From Roseibium sediminis (GTDB lineage: Bacteria > Pseudomonadota > Alphaproteobacteria > Rhizobiales > Stappiaceae), in assembly GCF_008711325.1 (NCBI RefSeq), contig NZ_VXDB01000008.1, positions 1 through 64,000 of the forward strand: a stretch of 64,000 nucleotides of DNA, read 5' to 3'. The notes beneath the pieces were generated by a model. It made no database searches and was not told the DNA's origin. It worked only from the letters and a program-made list of their open reading frames with translations. A program made the translations under genes and the position numbers. Below, piece after piece: positions 9,215 through 17,402 of the stretch (position 1 is the stretch's first letter; each line of letters opens with the position of its first letter).

Positions 9215-9528
9215 GGTATCACCTCCCTCACCTCCCCCTTTTTCCACAAGCGGACCTGCAGGCGTCTGCGCCGTCGATGGCGTCAGGATTCCTGCTGTTC
9301 AGGCGCAAAATGCCGGGGAACCATACGTCCGCCTGTCCTTGCTCGGGACAGTATCAAGAGCGCCGGGAGCCAGATTGCCGCCTCCAATCAACGCATTCAC
9401 AAAAAAACCGGAAAACGCCGCTTGCACCCCGGGGCCAGTTGTGGCAAAAGCCGCGTCATTCCGGACGACGGCGTCGGACGGAGACCCCGGTTTGTTGCCA
9501 ATCACCGCGCAACCCAACCACCGGCTCA

Positions 9529-9603
<75 letters not shown>

Positions 9604-9856
9604 TATTAAATGCTCCCCAAGCACTTGATTTAAATAGAATATGCAGCCAATCGCGCAATTTGTCATTTTGCGTATTGCGCCTGCCCCTTGCAGTTTCATG
9701 CAGGAACATGCAGAGAACAAACAAGGAAGTGCTGCAACATTTCTGCAAAACCCCGACAATTTCGTTCTTGAGCCCTTCATCATGCCCGCAGATAAGGACA
9801 CATCATTCAAACCCGTCACAATCGTCCGGGCGAAAGATCACTGCACCTGAACCGAG

Positions 9857-10021
9857 ATGCACTGCATGAAATGCGCCTACATGGAGATTGTGGGATATGA
9901 TGTTTATAGGGACAGCGAAACGATCTCCGATCTGCCGAAGAGCTGGACTTACCGCTGTCCGCGTTGCACATCAACTGAGATCCAGACACACCCGCGCTAT
10001 CCGCAGGCGCTGGGGACTTGA
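9857..10021 (+). CDS. Small zinc-ribbon-like protein
   Basis: A 54-residue frame reads MHCMKCAYMEIVGYDVYRD and ends HPRYPQALGT. It has two Cys pairs, CMKC at 3-6 and CPRC at about 34-37, the layout of a compact zinc ribbon. The 28-residue spacing and an intervening Trp/Tyr strand (SWTYRCP) support a folded domain. The Shine-Dalgarno sequence is weak (CCGAG). It stands alone between tRNA-Thr and the accessory gene pair. Function is unknown; similar tiny zinc ribbons occur in phage and island DNA. It could be a fragment of a larger protein. Confidence 0.5.
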   Translation: MHCMKCAYMEIVGYDVYRDSETISDLPKSWTYRCPRCTSTEIQTHPRYPQALGT

Positions 10022-10169
10022 AGTTGTTCCTATTTGATCATGTTGCTGTAGCCAGGATCATCATTGCGACGATTAGAAATCCAAGACGCATAATCGACCA
10101 CTGCAACCACTTACAATTGACGCCTTGAAGCCGCCACACATCATAAGGTAAATACTCGCAATTCCTTGC

Positions 10170-11423
10170 TCAGATTTCAGAAGCTGGATATTTTAACAAC
10201 TCTTTGCGCTCGACAATATGATTAAGTACATTAAGTATCCACTCTAGATTTCGCATAACCTTTAACTTATCCGCATCGCGCATACGCCGAATTGCTTCTT
10301 GGGTACTTTTCACTTCAAAATGGAAGTCGTCTATTAATATACATATTTCATCCAGATGACTTTCAAGCTCGAATATCTCGCAAAAATTCCATAAGGCTAG
10401 ATTTTGGCGCTCGCCGTTTGCAGCAAGGCGAGTGTAATTCCGAAGAGTATTTGGGGCTGCATCCTTCCCCCCCCCGATCACGCTCGAGTAACACACAAGT
10501 ATCCCAGAACAGATGTGATTAAAACACTCGTTTGCCAATCGCCAAAATTGAAGATCAGTCTGCTGAGAAGGCATCAAATTTTGCAAATGCTCGACTGCCC
10601 GATCAAGATCATGCTTTAACGTCGCCAGCTGGTTGCTTGGATTTACGAACCAAGGATGCGGCAATTGAAGAGCCAAATCTTCTGATATTGCGCATAACGT
10701 TTCGTATCGGATCTCATAAATACCCATTCTTCTAACAGAAGAGAGTACCTCCCTTGACATATGGTCGATGTTGCCTCGGGAGAATGCTACATCCCCCCCG
10801 CGGTTGCTCACAACCGCCCCACGATACCCTGTCAGCCTCTCTGCAAGGTCTGGAATGAATGTTTTTTCCAAAAACTCATAATTCAGAGGCGTAACGTCGC
10901 CACCCTTAAATGCTACCATGATCGCATGGGATGGATTTCCGTAATTTCGAGCATATTTATTCGCTAGATCTCTCCTCTCTTGACGACTAATTTTCAAGGC
11001 GTCTGAATGCAATATTGCATTTGACACGCTCCGCCTAATATGTGCTGTCGAGAATGAATTGGTCTCTAACTTCATTTCCTCCGAAATATACTCGCCAATA
11101 TTGAAAACAAGCCTGTAAGCATACTCTGCACTAATTCCAATATGCACGAGAGACGAAAATAATTTTGCTGATGAGTAAACTACACTCTTTCCACCGGCCG
11201 TTGGAGACACTGGATCTCCAACGGCCATTCTAATCTGATTATCTATTTGGGAAAATACTTCTGAAAGATCAATATTCGCTGGGAGAGTTCCGTAATTATG
11301 GACGATGTCACGACCTGCTTGTTTGTTATTGCTCCCGACTACCGATTGTGACTTTGGAAGAAGGCTAGGAAGCTTGGTAAAACGCAAAAAAAACCGAAGG
11401 ATCCGTTTCCGCCTACTAACCAT
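10170..11423 (-). CDS. Hypothetical 417-aa protein with N-terminal QAGRDI motif
   Basis: The protein is not recognised. It starts with a very basic stretch (residues 2-16, Arg/Lys-rich) that may touch membrane or nucleic acid. The motif VVGSNNKQAGRDI follows at 28-40, then a mostly helical body with no transmembrane segment or obvious catalytic motif, and a C-terminus predicted as long helices. The start codon overlaps the end of the upstream 55-aa gene by eight bases, so translation is probably coupled. That small protein ends in the same motif. Base composition is far more AT-rich than the flanks, pointing to transfer. The body could be a sensor or effector, but nothing in the sequence decides this. 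Confidence 0.75.
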   Translation of the reverse strand: MVSRRKRILRFFLRFTKLPSLLPKSQSVVGSNNKQAGRDIVHNYGTLPANIDLSEVFSQIDNQIRMAVGDPVSPTAGGKSVVYSSAKLFSSLVHIGISAEYAYRLVFNIGEYISEEMKLETNSFSTAHIRRSVSNAILHSDALKISRQERRDLANKYARNYGNPSHAIMVAFKGGDVTPLNYEFLEKTFIPDLAERLTGYRGAVVSNRGGDVAFSRGNIDHMSREVLSSVRRMGIYEIRYETLCAISEDLALQLPHPWFVNPSNQLATLKHDLDRAVEHLQNLMPSQQTDLQFWRLANECFNHICSGILVCYSSVIGGGKDAAPNTLRNYTRLAANGERQNLALWNFCEIFELESHLDEICILIDDFHFEVKSTQEAIRRMRDADKLKVMRNLEWILNVLNHIVERKELLKYPASEI

Positions 11424-11583
11424 TAATATCGCGCCCTGCTTGTGCGTTGTCTCTCCCGGTTGTGTTTTGGGTGATATTATCTCGCATATTCACGTTGATC
11501 TTCATAACCAGCCCAAGCGTAAGCAACGAAATCAGAAGTGAAATGATTGAACAGATGGTTCCAATCGCAGTCAAGTCGATCAA
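11416..11583 (-). CDS. Small single-pass membrane protein with C-terminal QAGRDI motif
   Basis: A 55-residue frame starts at TTG (11583), preceded by AGGGAGGGG at good spacing. Residues 6-27 form one hydrophobic helix (AIGTICSIISLLISLLTLGLV), followed by an Asn/Asp-rich tail and the motif TTGRDNAQAGRDI at 41-53, then NG and stop. The last eight bases overlap the start of the 417-aa gene. The motif aligns residue for residue with residues 28-40 of that protein. The codons for G, R, D and I in the QAGRDI core all differ at the third position, so protein-level constraint rather than recent DNA duplication keeps them alike. It is probably anchored in the inner membrane. Confidence 0.65.
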   Translation of the reverse strand: MIDLTAIGTICSIISLLISLLTLGLVMKINVNMRDNITQNTTGRDNAQAGRDING

Positions 11584-11821
11584 CTTCCCCTCCCTTTCCC
11601 CGTACCAAAGAACTAGAATCCATCCAAGAGATCGAAATTGTCTTTGTCAACTCGGATTGCACACTAAATTGGAGCCTACTAAGAATGCTCGAAGTGTCCC
11701 AATAACTGCACAAGTAGTGTTACCAGACTTTCAGTCTTTGCGCACAAGCCAGATCACCCCGCCCAACCCGTGATCGACTTCAAGTCCGGCAACGGCCGCC
11801 TAAGCAAAAAAGGGCAAGTTT

Positions 11822-12424
11822 TCACCGACCGGCATTGGCGGAGAACAAGTTTATGTCCTCCTCGATCCCGTCCAGTTCGAACCTCAGGCGGTCAATATCG
11901 CGCCTGTAATCGCCAATGCGCCGCTCGTTGCTGCGGATGTCGTTGTAGATCTGTTCGAGCCGAAGGCGGTCGCTTTCCTTGCGGGCGTCTTTTTCAAGGC
12001 GGGAAATCTCGTATTCGAGGGACCGGATCGAGCTTTCGATCCGCCGGATCTCGTCTTCCTTGGCATAGGCGGACTTGCCAAGATTATAGCCGCGCAGAAA
12101 GCCTTCGGAGCTGTTGCCCGGACAGACATTCGCATAGCTCTTTCCGGCGCGGCCAGCTGCCAGACCATTCATCGGTGTGCAATAGTTCCGCAGCCCCTGA
12201 TCAAACCCGCGTTGCCACAAGGTCTGATCCGGCGCAACGCCAATGCGCGAACAGGCCTTCACATGCCCTGCAAACCGGTCCTGAGGGTTGTAGCCGGCAG
12301 CACCGTCATTGCGCCCGATCACTTCCCAATCCGCGATCTGGCATTCTTCCTTGGAAAGGGTCTGGCAGGATGCCACAGCGCCCGTCATGAGGAGGAGCAG
12401 GCCAAGGCGGGCAAATCGGGTCAT
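11822..12424 (-). CDS. DUF2799 lipoprotein
   Basis: The 200-residue product starts with a lipoprotein signal peptide ending in the lipobox VASC, so it should be lipid-anchored in the envelope. The DUF2799 domain follows with its usual landmarks: DWEVIGRNDGAAG, an acidic-aromatic run, the GVAPDQTLWQRGFDQGL stretch and YCTPMNGLAAGR then NVCPG. The last 80 residues form a charged coiled coil. The start at 12424 places the signal peptide at the N-terminus; a longer frame to 12484 would bury it. Function is unknown in the whole family. Confidence 0.85.
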   Translation of the reverse strand: MTRFARLGLLLLMTGAVASCQTLSKEECQIADWEVIGRNDGAAGYNPQDRFAGHVKACSRIGVAPDQTLWQRGFDQGLRNYCTPMNGLAAGRAGKSYANVCPGNSSEGFLRGYNLGKSAYAKEDEIRRIESSIRSLEYEISRLEKDARKESDRLRLEQIYNDIRSNERRIGDYRRDIDRLRFELDGIEEDINLFSANAGR

Positions 12425-12591
12425 AAAGGTCAGTCCGTTTCGTGCGCAAGTTGTCCATCCAACTTGCGGCAGCGAGGCCGACAAGCAGAATGAGCCGAGA
12501 TTATCGGCAGGGTGCCGACAAAAAAATGTATGAATCCATACCCCTTCGCGGATCTAGGAACCAGAGTGAAAACCCTGAACTGAAACAAAAT

Positions 12592-12622
12592 TAAAAAACC
12601 CGCGCACTGGCCTGTGCGCGGG
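12592..12622 (-). terminator. Rho-independent terminator after cuyA
   Basis: On the minus strand a 9-bp stem (CCCGCGCAC with GTGCGCGGG, 12599-12622, 6-nt loop) runs into TTTTTT. It lies 30 bases beyond the cuyA stop. Confidence 0.88.
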
Positions 12623-12651
12623 TCGAATTCTTTCAAGTTGGTCAGAACCGA

Positions 12652-13671
12652 TCAGACGGTCTGCCAGCTTCCGGTGAAGTCGAAGGCCTTGTCGTAACCA
12701 AACAGGGCTGCGGAGCCGCCGGTATGCAGGAAGACAACGCGCTCGCCCTTCTTGAAGTGCCCCTTGCGGATCAGGTCAATGAAGCCTGCCGCGCCCTTTG
12801 CCGAATAGACCGGGTCCAGCAGGATGCTCTCCAGTGAGGCAAACATCTGAATGGCTTCCATGCCGCTTTCGGTCGGAATGCCATAACCTTCGCCAACATA
12901 GTCGGTGTTTGCAACAACGTCTTCGCGTGCAACGACATCGGCGCAGCCGAGCTTTTCAGCCGTGGCGCGCGCCAGTTTGAAGACGTTCTCTTCCTGCGTC
13001 GGCTTGGGAGCGCGAACGCCGATGCCCAGGAGCGGGATCTGCGCGTTCATGGCCTTGAGGCCGACAATGAGGCCTGCCTGCGTGCCAGCGCTGCCTGTTG
13101 CGTGAACGATGTGATCGATCTTCAGGCCGCGGTCGTTGGCCTGTCCGACCAGTTCGAACGCGCAATTGACATAGCCCAGCGCGCCGGTCGGGTTCGAACC
13201 GCCACCCGGGATCGTGTAGACCTTCTTGCCCGTGGCGCGCAGACGATCAGCCGCCTGTTCCAGTTCGGCATTCATATCGCCGCCGCCCGGACGGATTTCG
13301 GTGGTCGCCCCATGCAGGTGATCAAGCAGAACGTTGCCGTTGTTGATGTAGTTCTTGTCCTGCGAGCCGGTCCGGTTTTCCAGAAGGATGTGGCAGCCCA
13401 TGCCGAGCTTGGCAGCGAAGGCTGCCGTCTGGCGGGCATGGTTGGACTGGATGGCGCCCTGCGTCATGACGATGTCCGCCTTCTGCAGCTCGGCTTCCGC
13501 CATCAGGAATTCCAGCTTGCGGGTCTTGTTGCCACCGGTGGAAAGGCCGGTGCAGTCGTCGCGCTTGATCCAGATTTCCGGACCACCGAGCTCGGCGGAC
13601 AGGCGGTCAAGCCGCTCCAGCGGGGTCGGCAGGTGGGCGATGAAACGGCGGGGGAAGCGGGCAAGATGCAT
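12652..13671 (-). CDS. cuyA: L-cysteate sulfo-lyase (D-cysteine desulfhydrase family)
   Basis: The PLP enzyme should split L-cysteate to pyruvate, ammonia and sulfite, allowing use of this marine sulfonate. It is 339 residues long and resembles CuyA of roseobacters over its whole length, beginning [10 protein letters not shown]. The ACC-deaminase-fold PLP lysine is K49 in [12 protein letters not shown], the nucleophile region is [14 protein letters not shown] and the phosphate loop is [10 protein letters not shown]-cysteine desulfhydrase is the close alternative; overall resemblance favours CuyA. The ATG at 13671 is preferred to a TTG at 13683. It is transcribed divergently from a LysR gene, its likely regulator, and has its own terminator. 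Confidence 0.8.
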   Translation of the reverse strand: MHLARFPRRFIAHLPTPLERLDRLSAELGGPEIWIKRDDCTGLSTGGNKTRKLEFLMAEAELQKADIVMTQGAIQSNHARQTAAFAAKLGMGCHILLENRTGSQDKNYINNGNVLLDHLHGATTEIRPGGGDMNAELEQAADRLRATGKKVYTIPGGGSNPTGALGYVNCAFELVGQANDRGLKIDHIVHATGSAGTQAGLIVGLKAMNAQIPLLGIGVRAPKPTQEENVFKLARATAEKLGCADVVAREDVVANTDYVGEGYGIPTESGMEAIQMFASLESILLDPVYSAKGAAGFIDLIRKGHFKKGERVVFLHTGGSAALFGYDKAFDFTGSWQTV

Positions 13672-13749
13672 GGCACTCTCCAAATTTTGCTTTGCGACAA
13701 GTTACGCTGCGAAAATTCACCGCGCCAATTCGAATTTCTTCGCCTAATA

Positions 13750-13762
13750 TGCATTCTCTGCA
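13750..13762. promoter_or_regulatory. LysR-type T-N11-A dyad in the cuyA/lysR divergent promoter
   Basis: TGCATTCTCTGCA is an interrupted palindrome of the T-N11-A type bound by LysR regulators. It sits 27 bases before the LysR start codon and 78 bases before cuyA. Confidence 0.5.
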
Positions 13763-13789
13763 TTTTATAAACCCAAGCTGACGGCGCAT

Positions 13790-14689
13790 ATGCGACTGGA
13801 ATGGATCGAGGATATTCTGGCAGTTCTGGACAGCGGCTCTCTTGTGAGGGCCGCCGAACAACGGTTTGTCACCCAATCTGCCTTCACCCGGCGCGTGCGG
13901 ATGATCGAGGAAAGTCTTGGTGTCGAGCTGTTTGACCGACGCCGCAAGCCGATCACCCTGCTGCCGGGCATTGCCACTCTTGAGCCGGAACTCCGGGACC
14001 TCGGTGCCCGACTGCGCAAGCTGCGTCAGGAACTGCGCATGTCGGCAGGCATGAGTGGCAGACCGGTCACCTTCGTGTGCCAACACGCCATTACGGCAAC
14101 CGTCTCGCCCGCGATTGTTCGCCTGCTGGCAGATATCAATGAAGACGGCGTGCGCGTCCGCTCTGCCAATCTGGATGAATGCCTCATGCAGTTGCTGGCC
14201 AACGAGGTGGACTTTGCCGTCAGCTACGAGGCAGCGGGCACGCCGGTCATCACACCGCCGGAGAGTTTTGACACGGTGACCCTTGCAAGTGACCGGCTGA
14301 TCCCGGTCTGCACGCCCCGCATTCAGCCATTGGCCTCAGGGTCGGATGTTCCCGTCATTGGTTATCCCTCTGACGTCTTCCTCGGCCGCGTCTTTGACCA
14401 GATGATTTCCCCGCAACTTCCCTCTGGCCTGCATCTCGTCACCAAGGCGGAAACGGCCCTGACGCTCGCCATGCAGCAACTCGTCATGAGCGATATCGGG
14501 GTCGCCTGGCTGCCCGAGACGCTCGTCTCCTCCCACCTGAAAACCGGGCACCTCGTATCGGTGGAGACAATGCTCCCGAGCCAGAAGCTGGACGTCAAGA
14601 TGATGCGCGTGAAAGACCGCTCGACCGCCAGAAGCGAAGCCATCTGGGCCCATGTCGTGGACCGGTTCGAGCCACAGTCACTGGCCTGA
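13790..14689 (+). CDS. LysR family transcriptional regulator (probable cuyA regulator)
   Basis: The 299-residue protein has an N-terminal winged helix-turn-helix (residues 1-60, SLVRAAEQRFVTQSAFTRRV) and a periplasmic-binding-like effector domain from about 90. It is divergent from cuyA across a 118-base gap containing a T-N11-A dyad, the classical LysR arrangement, so it probably controls cuyA in response to cysteate or a related sulfonate. It is convergent with a second LysR gene 12 bases downstream. The effector has not been identified from sequence. Confidence 0.85.
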   Translation: MRLEWIEDILAVLDSGSLVRAAEQRFVTQSAFTRRVRMIEESLGVELFDRRRKPITLLPGIATLEPELRDLGARLRKLRQELRMSAGMSGRPVTFVCQHAITATVSPAIVRLLADINEDGVRVRSANLDECLMQLLANEVDFAVSYEAAGTPVITPPESFDTVTLASDRLIPVCTPRIQPLASGSDVPVIGYPSDVFLGRVFDQMISPQLPSGLHLVTKAETALTLAMQQLVMSDIGVAWLPETLVSSHLKTGHLVSVETMLPSQKLDVKMMRVKDRSTARSEAIWAHVVDRFEPQSLA

Positions 14690-14700
14690 GGGTTTCGCCT

Positions 14701-15585
14701 CTACAGGATTTCCCAGACCTTGCGGCCGGTCTCGTCCAACCGGTCCAGCGAACAGAACAGCGAGAGGGTCATTTGCGCGTGCCATTCCTTGCCGCCGGCA
14801 AGGGCCAGATCACCGGCAGCGATCTCCTTTGCGACCGAGCTTTCCGGCAACCAGGCAACACCGCTTCCCGCCAGAGTCCGGCGCTTGATGGCTTCTGTCA
14901 GCGCATCCATGTAGCGCAAGTTCAAAGGCGGCTTGCGATTGCCGATGGTCTGGTCCACCACGGTTCCAAGAAAACTGGTCGGGTCATAGCCGAGATAGGG
15001 AATATCCCGTGCTGCCGTGTCCGACAGGTTCCAGCCATGGTTCTGCACCTTGTCTGCAGCCGCGACCGGGATCAGCCAGTCGATGCCGATGTCCTTTCTC
15101 GCGAACTGGGCCTCGTTGAACACCGGTTCGACCTGCTGATGGCGGTAATAGAGCAGGAAATCGCATGTGCCTTCCGACAGAAGCTGACAACAGATGCGCA
15201 GGTTGTCGGAATAGACCCGGACCCTGAGATTGGGGATCGATTGCTCGAAAGAGGCGATGCGTTCGGACAGGTAGTTGACCGAAATCGTGTGCAGCACTGC
15301 AAAGCGCTGAAAGGCCGTACTGCCCCTCTCCTCCTCACGGATCACCTGCCGGATATCCAGAAGGTTCACGACTGCCTCTTGCGCCACAGGCAGGAACTGC
15401 ACCCCGGCATCAGACAATTGAACCGGATAGGTGGTTCTCTTGATCAGGGGAACACCTATCCAGAGCTCCAGAGACCTTATCCTGCGACTGAACGCTGGCT
15501 GGGATATATTTCGCTCCTCTGCGGCACGTGTGAAGTTCAGCGTTCGCCCCAGACACACGAAATCTTGCAGCCAGTTCAGGTCCAA
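14701..15585 (-). CDS. LysR family transcriptional regulator (probable TRAP operon regulator)
   Basis: This 294-residue LysR protein has the HTH NFTRAAEERNISQPAFSRRI at residues 17-36 and a substrate-binding domain after residue 90. It is divergent from dctP across 243 bases containing a TGCA-N5-TGCA dyad, so control of the transporter operon is likely. It is not a recent duplicate of the neighbouring LysR protein, since the two differ throughout outside the HTH. Its end is convergent with that gene. Confidence 0.85.
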   Translation of the reverse strand: MDLNWLQDFVCLGRTLNFTRAAEERNISQPAFSRRIRSLELWIGVPLIKRTTYPVQLSDAGVQFLPVAQEAVVNLLDIRQVIREEERGSTAFQRFAVLHTISVNYLSERIASFEQSIPNLRVRVYSDNLRICCQLLSEGTCDFLLYYRHQQVEPVFNEAQFARKDIGIDWLIPVAAADKVQNHGWNLSDTAARDIPYLGYDPTSFLGTVVDQTIGNRKPPLNLRYMDALTEAIKRRTLAGSGVAWLPESSVAKEIAAGDLALAGGKEWHAQMTLSLFCSLDRLDETGRKVWEIL

Positions 15586-15628
15586 GCGCCCCTCCCGTTA
15601 CGATCAACTTATTGATATTTATACGTCA

Positions 15629-15641
15629 TGCAAATCTTGCA
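15629..15641. promoter_or_regulatory. LysR-type T-N11-A dyad before dctP
   Basis: TGCAAATCTTGCA is a near-perfect palindrome of T-N11-A form, 44 bases upstream of the minus-strand LysR start and about 190 bases upstream of dctP. It shares the TGCA-N5-TGCA arms with the dyad beside cuyA. Confidence 0.5.
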
Positions 15642-15828
15642 TATATTTATGATATGTTTCGATTGGCATGATCGCAAGTAGTTCGCCTAGCGTAACTTCG
15701 CAGATTGGGAGGTCGACGGGATCCGAAACTGATCGAGTTTTCCCGAAAGCCAGCGGCGATGCCGCACACCGAACGCCGGCGAGGAGGAGTTTGTCGGAGC
15801 CCGTTCGGTCAGCACTGGGAGGTGAATT

Positions 15829-16812
15829 ATGAAGAATACCTGGAAAGCAACGGCAAGCGCACTGGCGCTGATTGCATCCTTTGGCGTCGCACAGGCAGAA
15901 ACGACACTGCGCCTGTCGACCTATGTCAACGAAGCCGATATCCGTTATGAAGGCTTCAAGCATTTTGCGGATCTGGTCGCAGAGAAGACCAAGGGCAGCG
16001 TAAACGTTCAGCTGTTCCCGTCCTCGACGATCCACGGCTGGTCCGAAGGCGTCGATTCCGTGCAGGGCGGCGTGTCCGACATCAGCTGGATCAATGCAGA
16101 CAACCGCCTGCCTTGCTATGCAGTCACGTCTCTCTATCCGGCAATGGTCAGCCTCGACAACCAGCCAGCGCTGGACGCAGCCTATGCGGATTTGATCCGC
16201 GAAGAAGCTGCCAACGTCAATCTCGTTCCGCTGATCAACTCCAACTACTCCTATGATCAGGAGTGGTGGTTCCACGATGCCAATATCGATCTTGGCAAGC
16301 TGGACGGCAAACTGGTCCGCTCCATCGGCCCGCTCGTCAGCGCAATGATTGAAACCTGGGGCGGCGAGCCGGTTTTCGTTGCACCGAAGGAAGTGTTCCA
16401 GGCCAGCGAGCGCGGCGTGGTCGACGGCATCAACATGGGCGTCGCCACCTACAGCTCCTGGAAGCTGTGGGACGTGATGCCTCACATGATCAATGCCAAC
16501 CTGTTCTACGGCAACATCATCTACATGATGAACAAGTCGAAGTTCGATGGACTGACGCCGGAAGAACAGACTGCCCTGCAGCAGGCTGCCCAGGAAACCG
16601 AAATCTGGTTGCAGCCGCGCTACGAAGGCTGGGTTGACGAGCAGGTTGCTGCTGCTGTTGCCGCAGGTGGCACGGAAGTGAACATGCCGAAGGAAAAGAG
16701 CCTCGAGCTGATTTCCAGCGTGAAGGGCAAGTGGGACGAAACGGTTGACGCAGCTTGCGGCGCCGATCTTGCTGGCAAGATCCGCTCCCTGCTGGACAGC
16801 CACGCCCAGTAA
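15829..16812 (+). CDS. dctP: TRAP transporter substrate-binding protein DctP
   Basis: The 327-residue periplasmic protein has a Sec signal peptide (cleaved after AQA near residue 22) and the DctP fold. The LFPSSTIHG and EGVDSVQGGVSDISW segments mark the ligand-contact region, and GVVDGINMG lies near residue 200. It captures a solute, usually a small carboxylate, sulfonate or ectoine-type compound, and passes it to DctQM. A strong GGGAGGTGA ribosome site precedes the ATG. The canonical Arg that binds ligand carboxylates is not obvious by eye (SIGPLVSAM occurs near that position), so the ligand may not be a simple carboxylate. Gene order is dctP-dctQ-dctM-hydrolase. Confidence 0.93.
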   Translation: MKNTWKATASALALIASFGVAQAETTLRLSTYVNEADIRYEGFKHFADLVAEKTKGSVNVQLFPSSTIHGWSEGVDSVQGGVSDISWINADNRLPCYAVTSLYPAMVSLDNQPALDAAYADLIREEAANVNLVPLINSNYSYDQEWWFHDANIDLGKLDGKLVRSIGPLVSAMIETWGGEPVFVAPKEVFQASERGVVDGINMGVATYSSWKLWDVMPHMINANLFYGNIIYMMNKSKFDGLTPEEQTALQQAAQETEIWLQPRYEGWVDEQVAAAVAAGGTEVNMPKEKSLELISSVKGKWDETVDAACGADLAGKIRSLLDSHAQ

Positions 16813-16828
16813 GCCGGACGAACAGACG

Positions 16829-16860
16829 TTCAGCCTGAAACGAAAAACTTTCAGGCTGAA
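16829..16860 (+). promoter_or_regulatory. Perfect 12-bp hairpin between dctP and dctQ
   Basis: TTCAGCCTGAAA (16829-16840) pairs perfectly with TTTCAGGCTGAA (16849-16860) across an 8-nt loop. No T-run follows, so it is probably an mRNA 3'-stabilising or partial attenuation element that keeps the binding protein more abundant than the permease. Confidence 0.6.
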
Positions 16861-16893
16861 CCATCGCTGGCACCATTTCTTTCGGGGTTTGTC

Positions 16894-17400
16894 ATGGACG
16901 AGTTTCTCGACCGGTCCATTCGTCACGTTGAGCGCGCCGTGGTGTGGGCTGCAGGTGTCGGTGGCATCATTGTTCTGATCCAGATGGTCTGGATCTCCTA
17001 CGGGGTATTTGCCCGCTACGGTTTGGGTCGTCCCGACCGGATGGTGACAGAAGCGACCGCGCTTCTTCTGTTTCCGGTGGCCTTTTTCGGCCTCGCTTTC
17101 GCGCTTCGCGAAGACGCCTATCCGAAGGTCACAATGGTGATCGACCATTTCGGCGCCGGCGCACGAAAAATCGTCGACATCATCAATCTCGGCCTAATGC
17201 TCACCATCGGCCTCTTCTTTTCCTATGCAGGCATCAGCGCGACCATCCGGTCCTTCAACTCCGGGGTTTCCTCGGAAATCCTGCACTGGCCCCGGTATCT
17301 GTTCTGGGCGCCGGGAGCGTTGGCCCTCGCCCTTTTTACAATTTATGCAGCGCTGCGTCTGATCCGTGAGATCCGCACGCCTGCCGGACAAGGACGCTGA
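16894..17400 (+). CDS. dctQ: TRAP transporter small permease DctQ
   Basis: This 168-residue inner-membrane protein has four predicted helices (about residues 16-40, 50-70, 90-112 and 130-155), the DctQ topology. It pairs with DctM to form the sodium-driven TRAP permease. The stop is two bases before dctM, so the two are translationally linked. The segment RYGLGRPDRMVTEATALLLFP is typical of the family. Confidence 0.92.
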   Translation: MDEFLDRSIRHVERAVVWAAGVGGIIVLIQMVWISYGVFARYGLGRPDRMVTEATALLLFPVAFFGLAFALREDAYPKVTMVIDHFGAGARKIVDIINLGLMLTIGLFFSYAGISATIRSFNSGVSSEILHWPRYLFWAPGALALALFTIYAALRLIREIRTPAGQGR

Positions 17401-17402
17401 TC

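Noticed and set aside
11477-11713. Minus-strand 78-codon frame overlapping the 55-aa gene in another phase
   Set aside because: No ribosome site, no pattern of conserved residues, and it conflicts with the better supported 55-aa frame.
11447-11773. Plus-strand frame with a hydrophobic start opposite the 55-aa gene
   Set aside because: The hydrophobicity mirrors the opposite-strand membrane helix; the minus-strand frame has a strong ribosome site and a motif shared with its neighbour.
11770-11800. Possible attachment-site copy of the tRNA-Thr 3' end (TTCAAGTCCGGCAACGG)
   Set aside because: Similarity to TTCAAATCTCTCCGGCAGC is broken by gaps and too short; no integrase is present.
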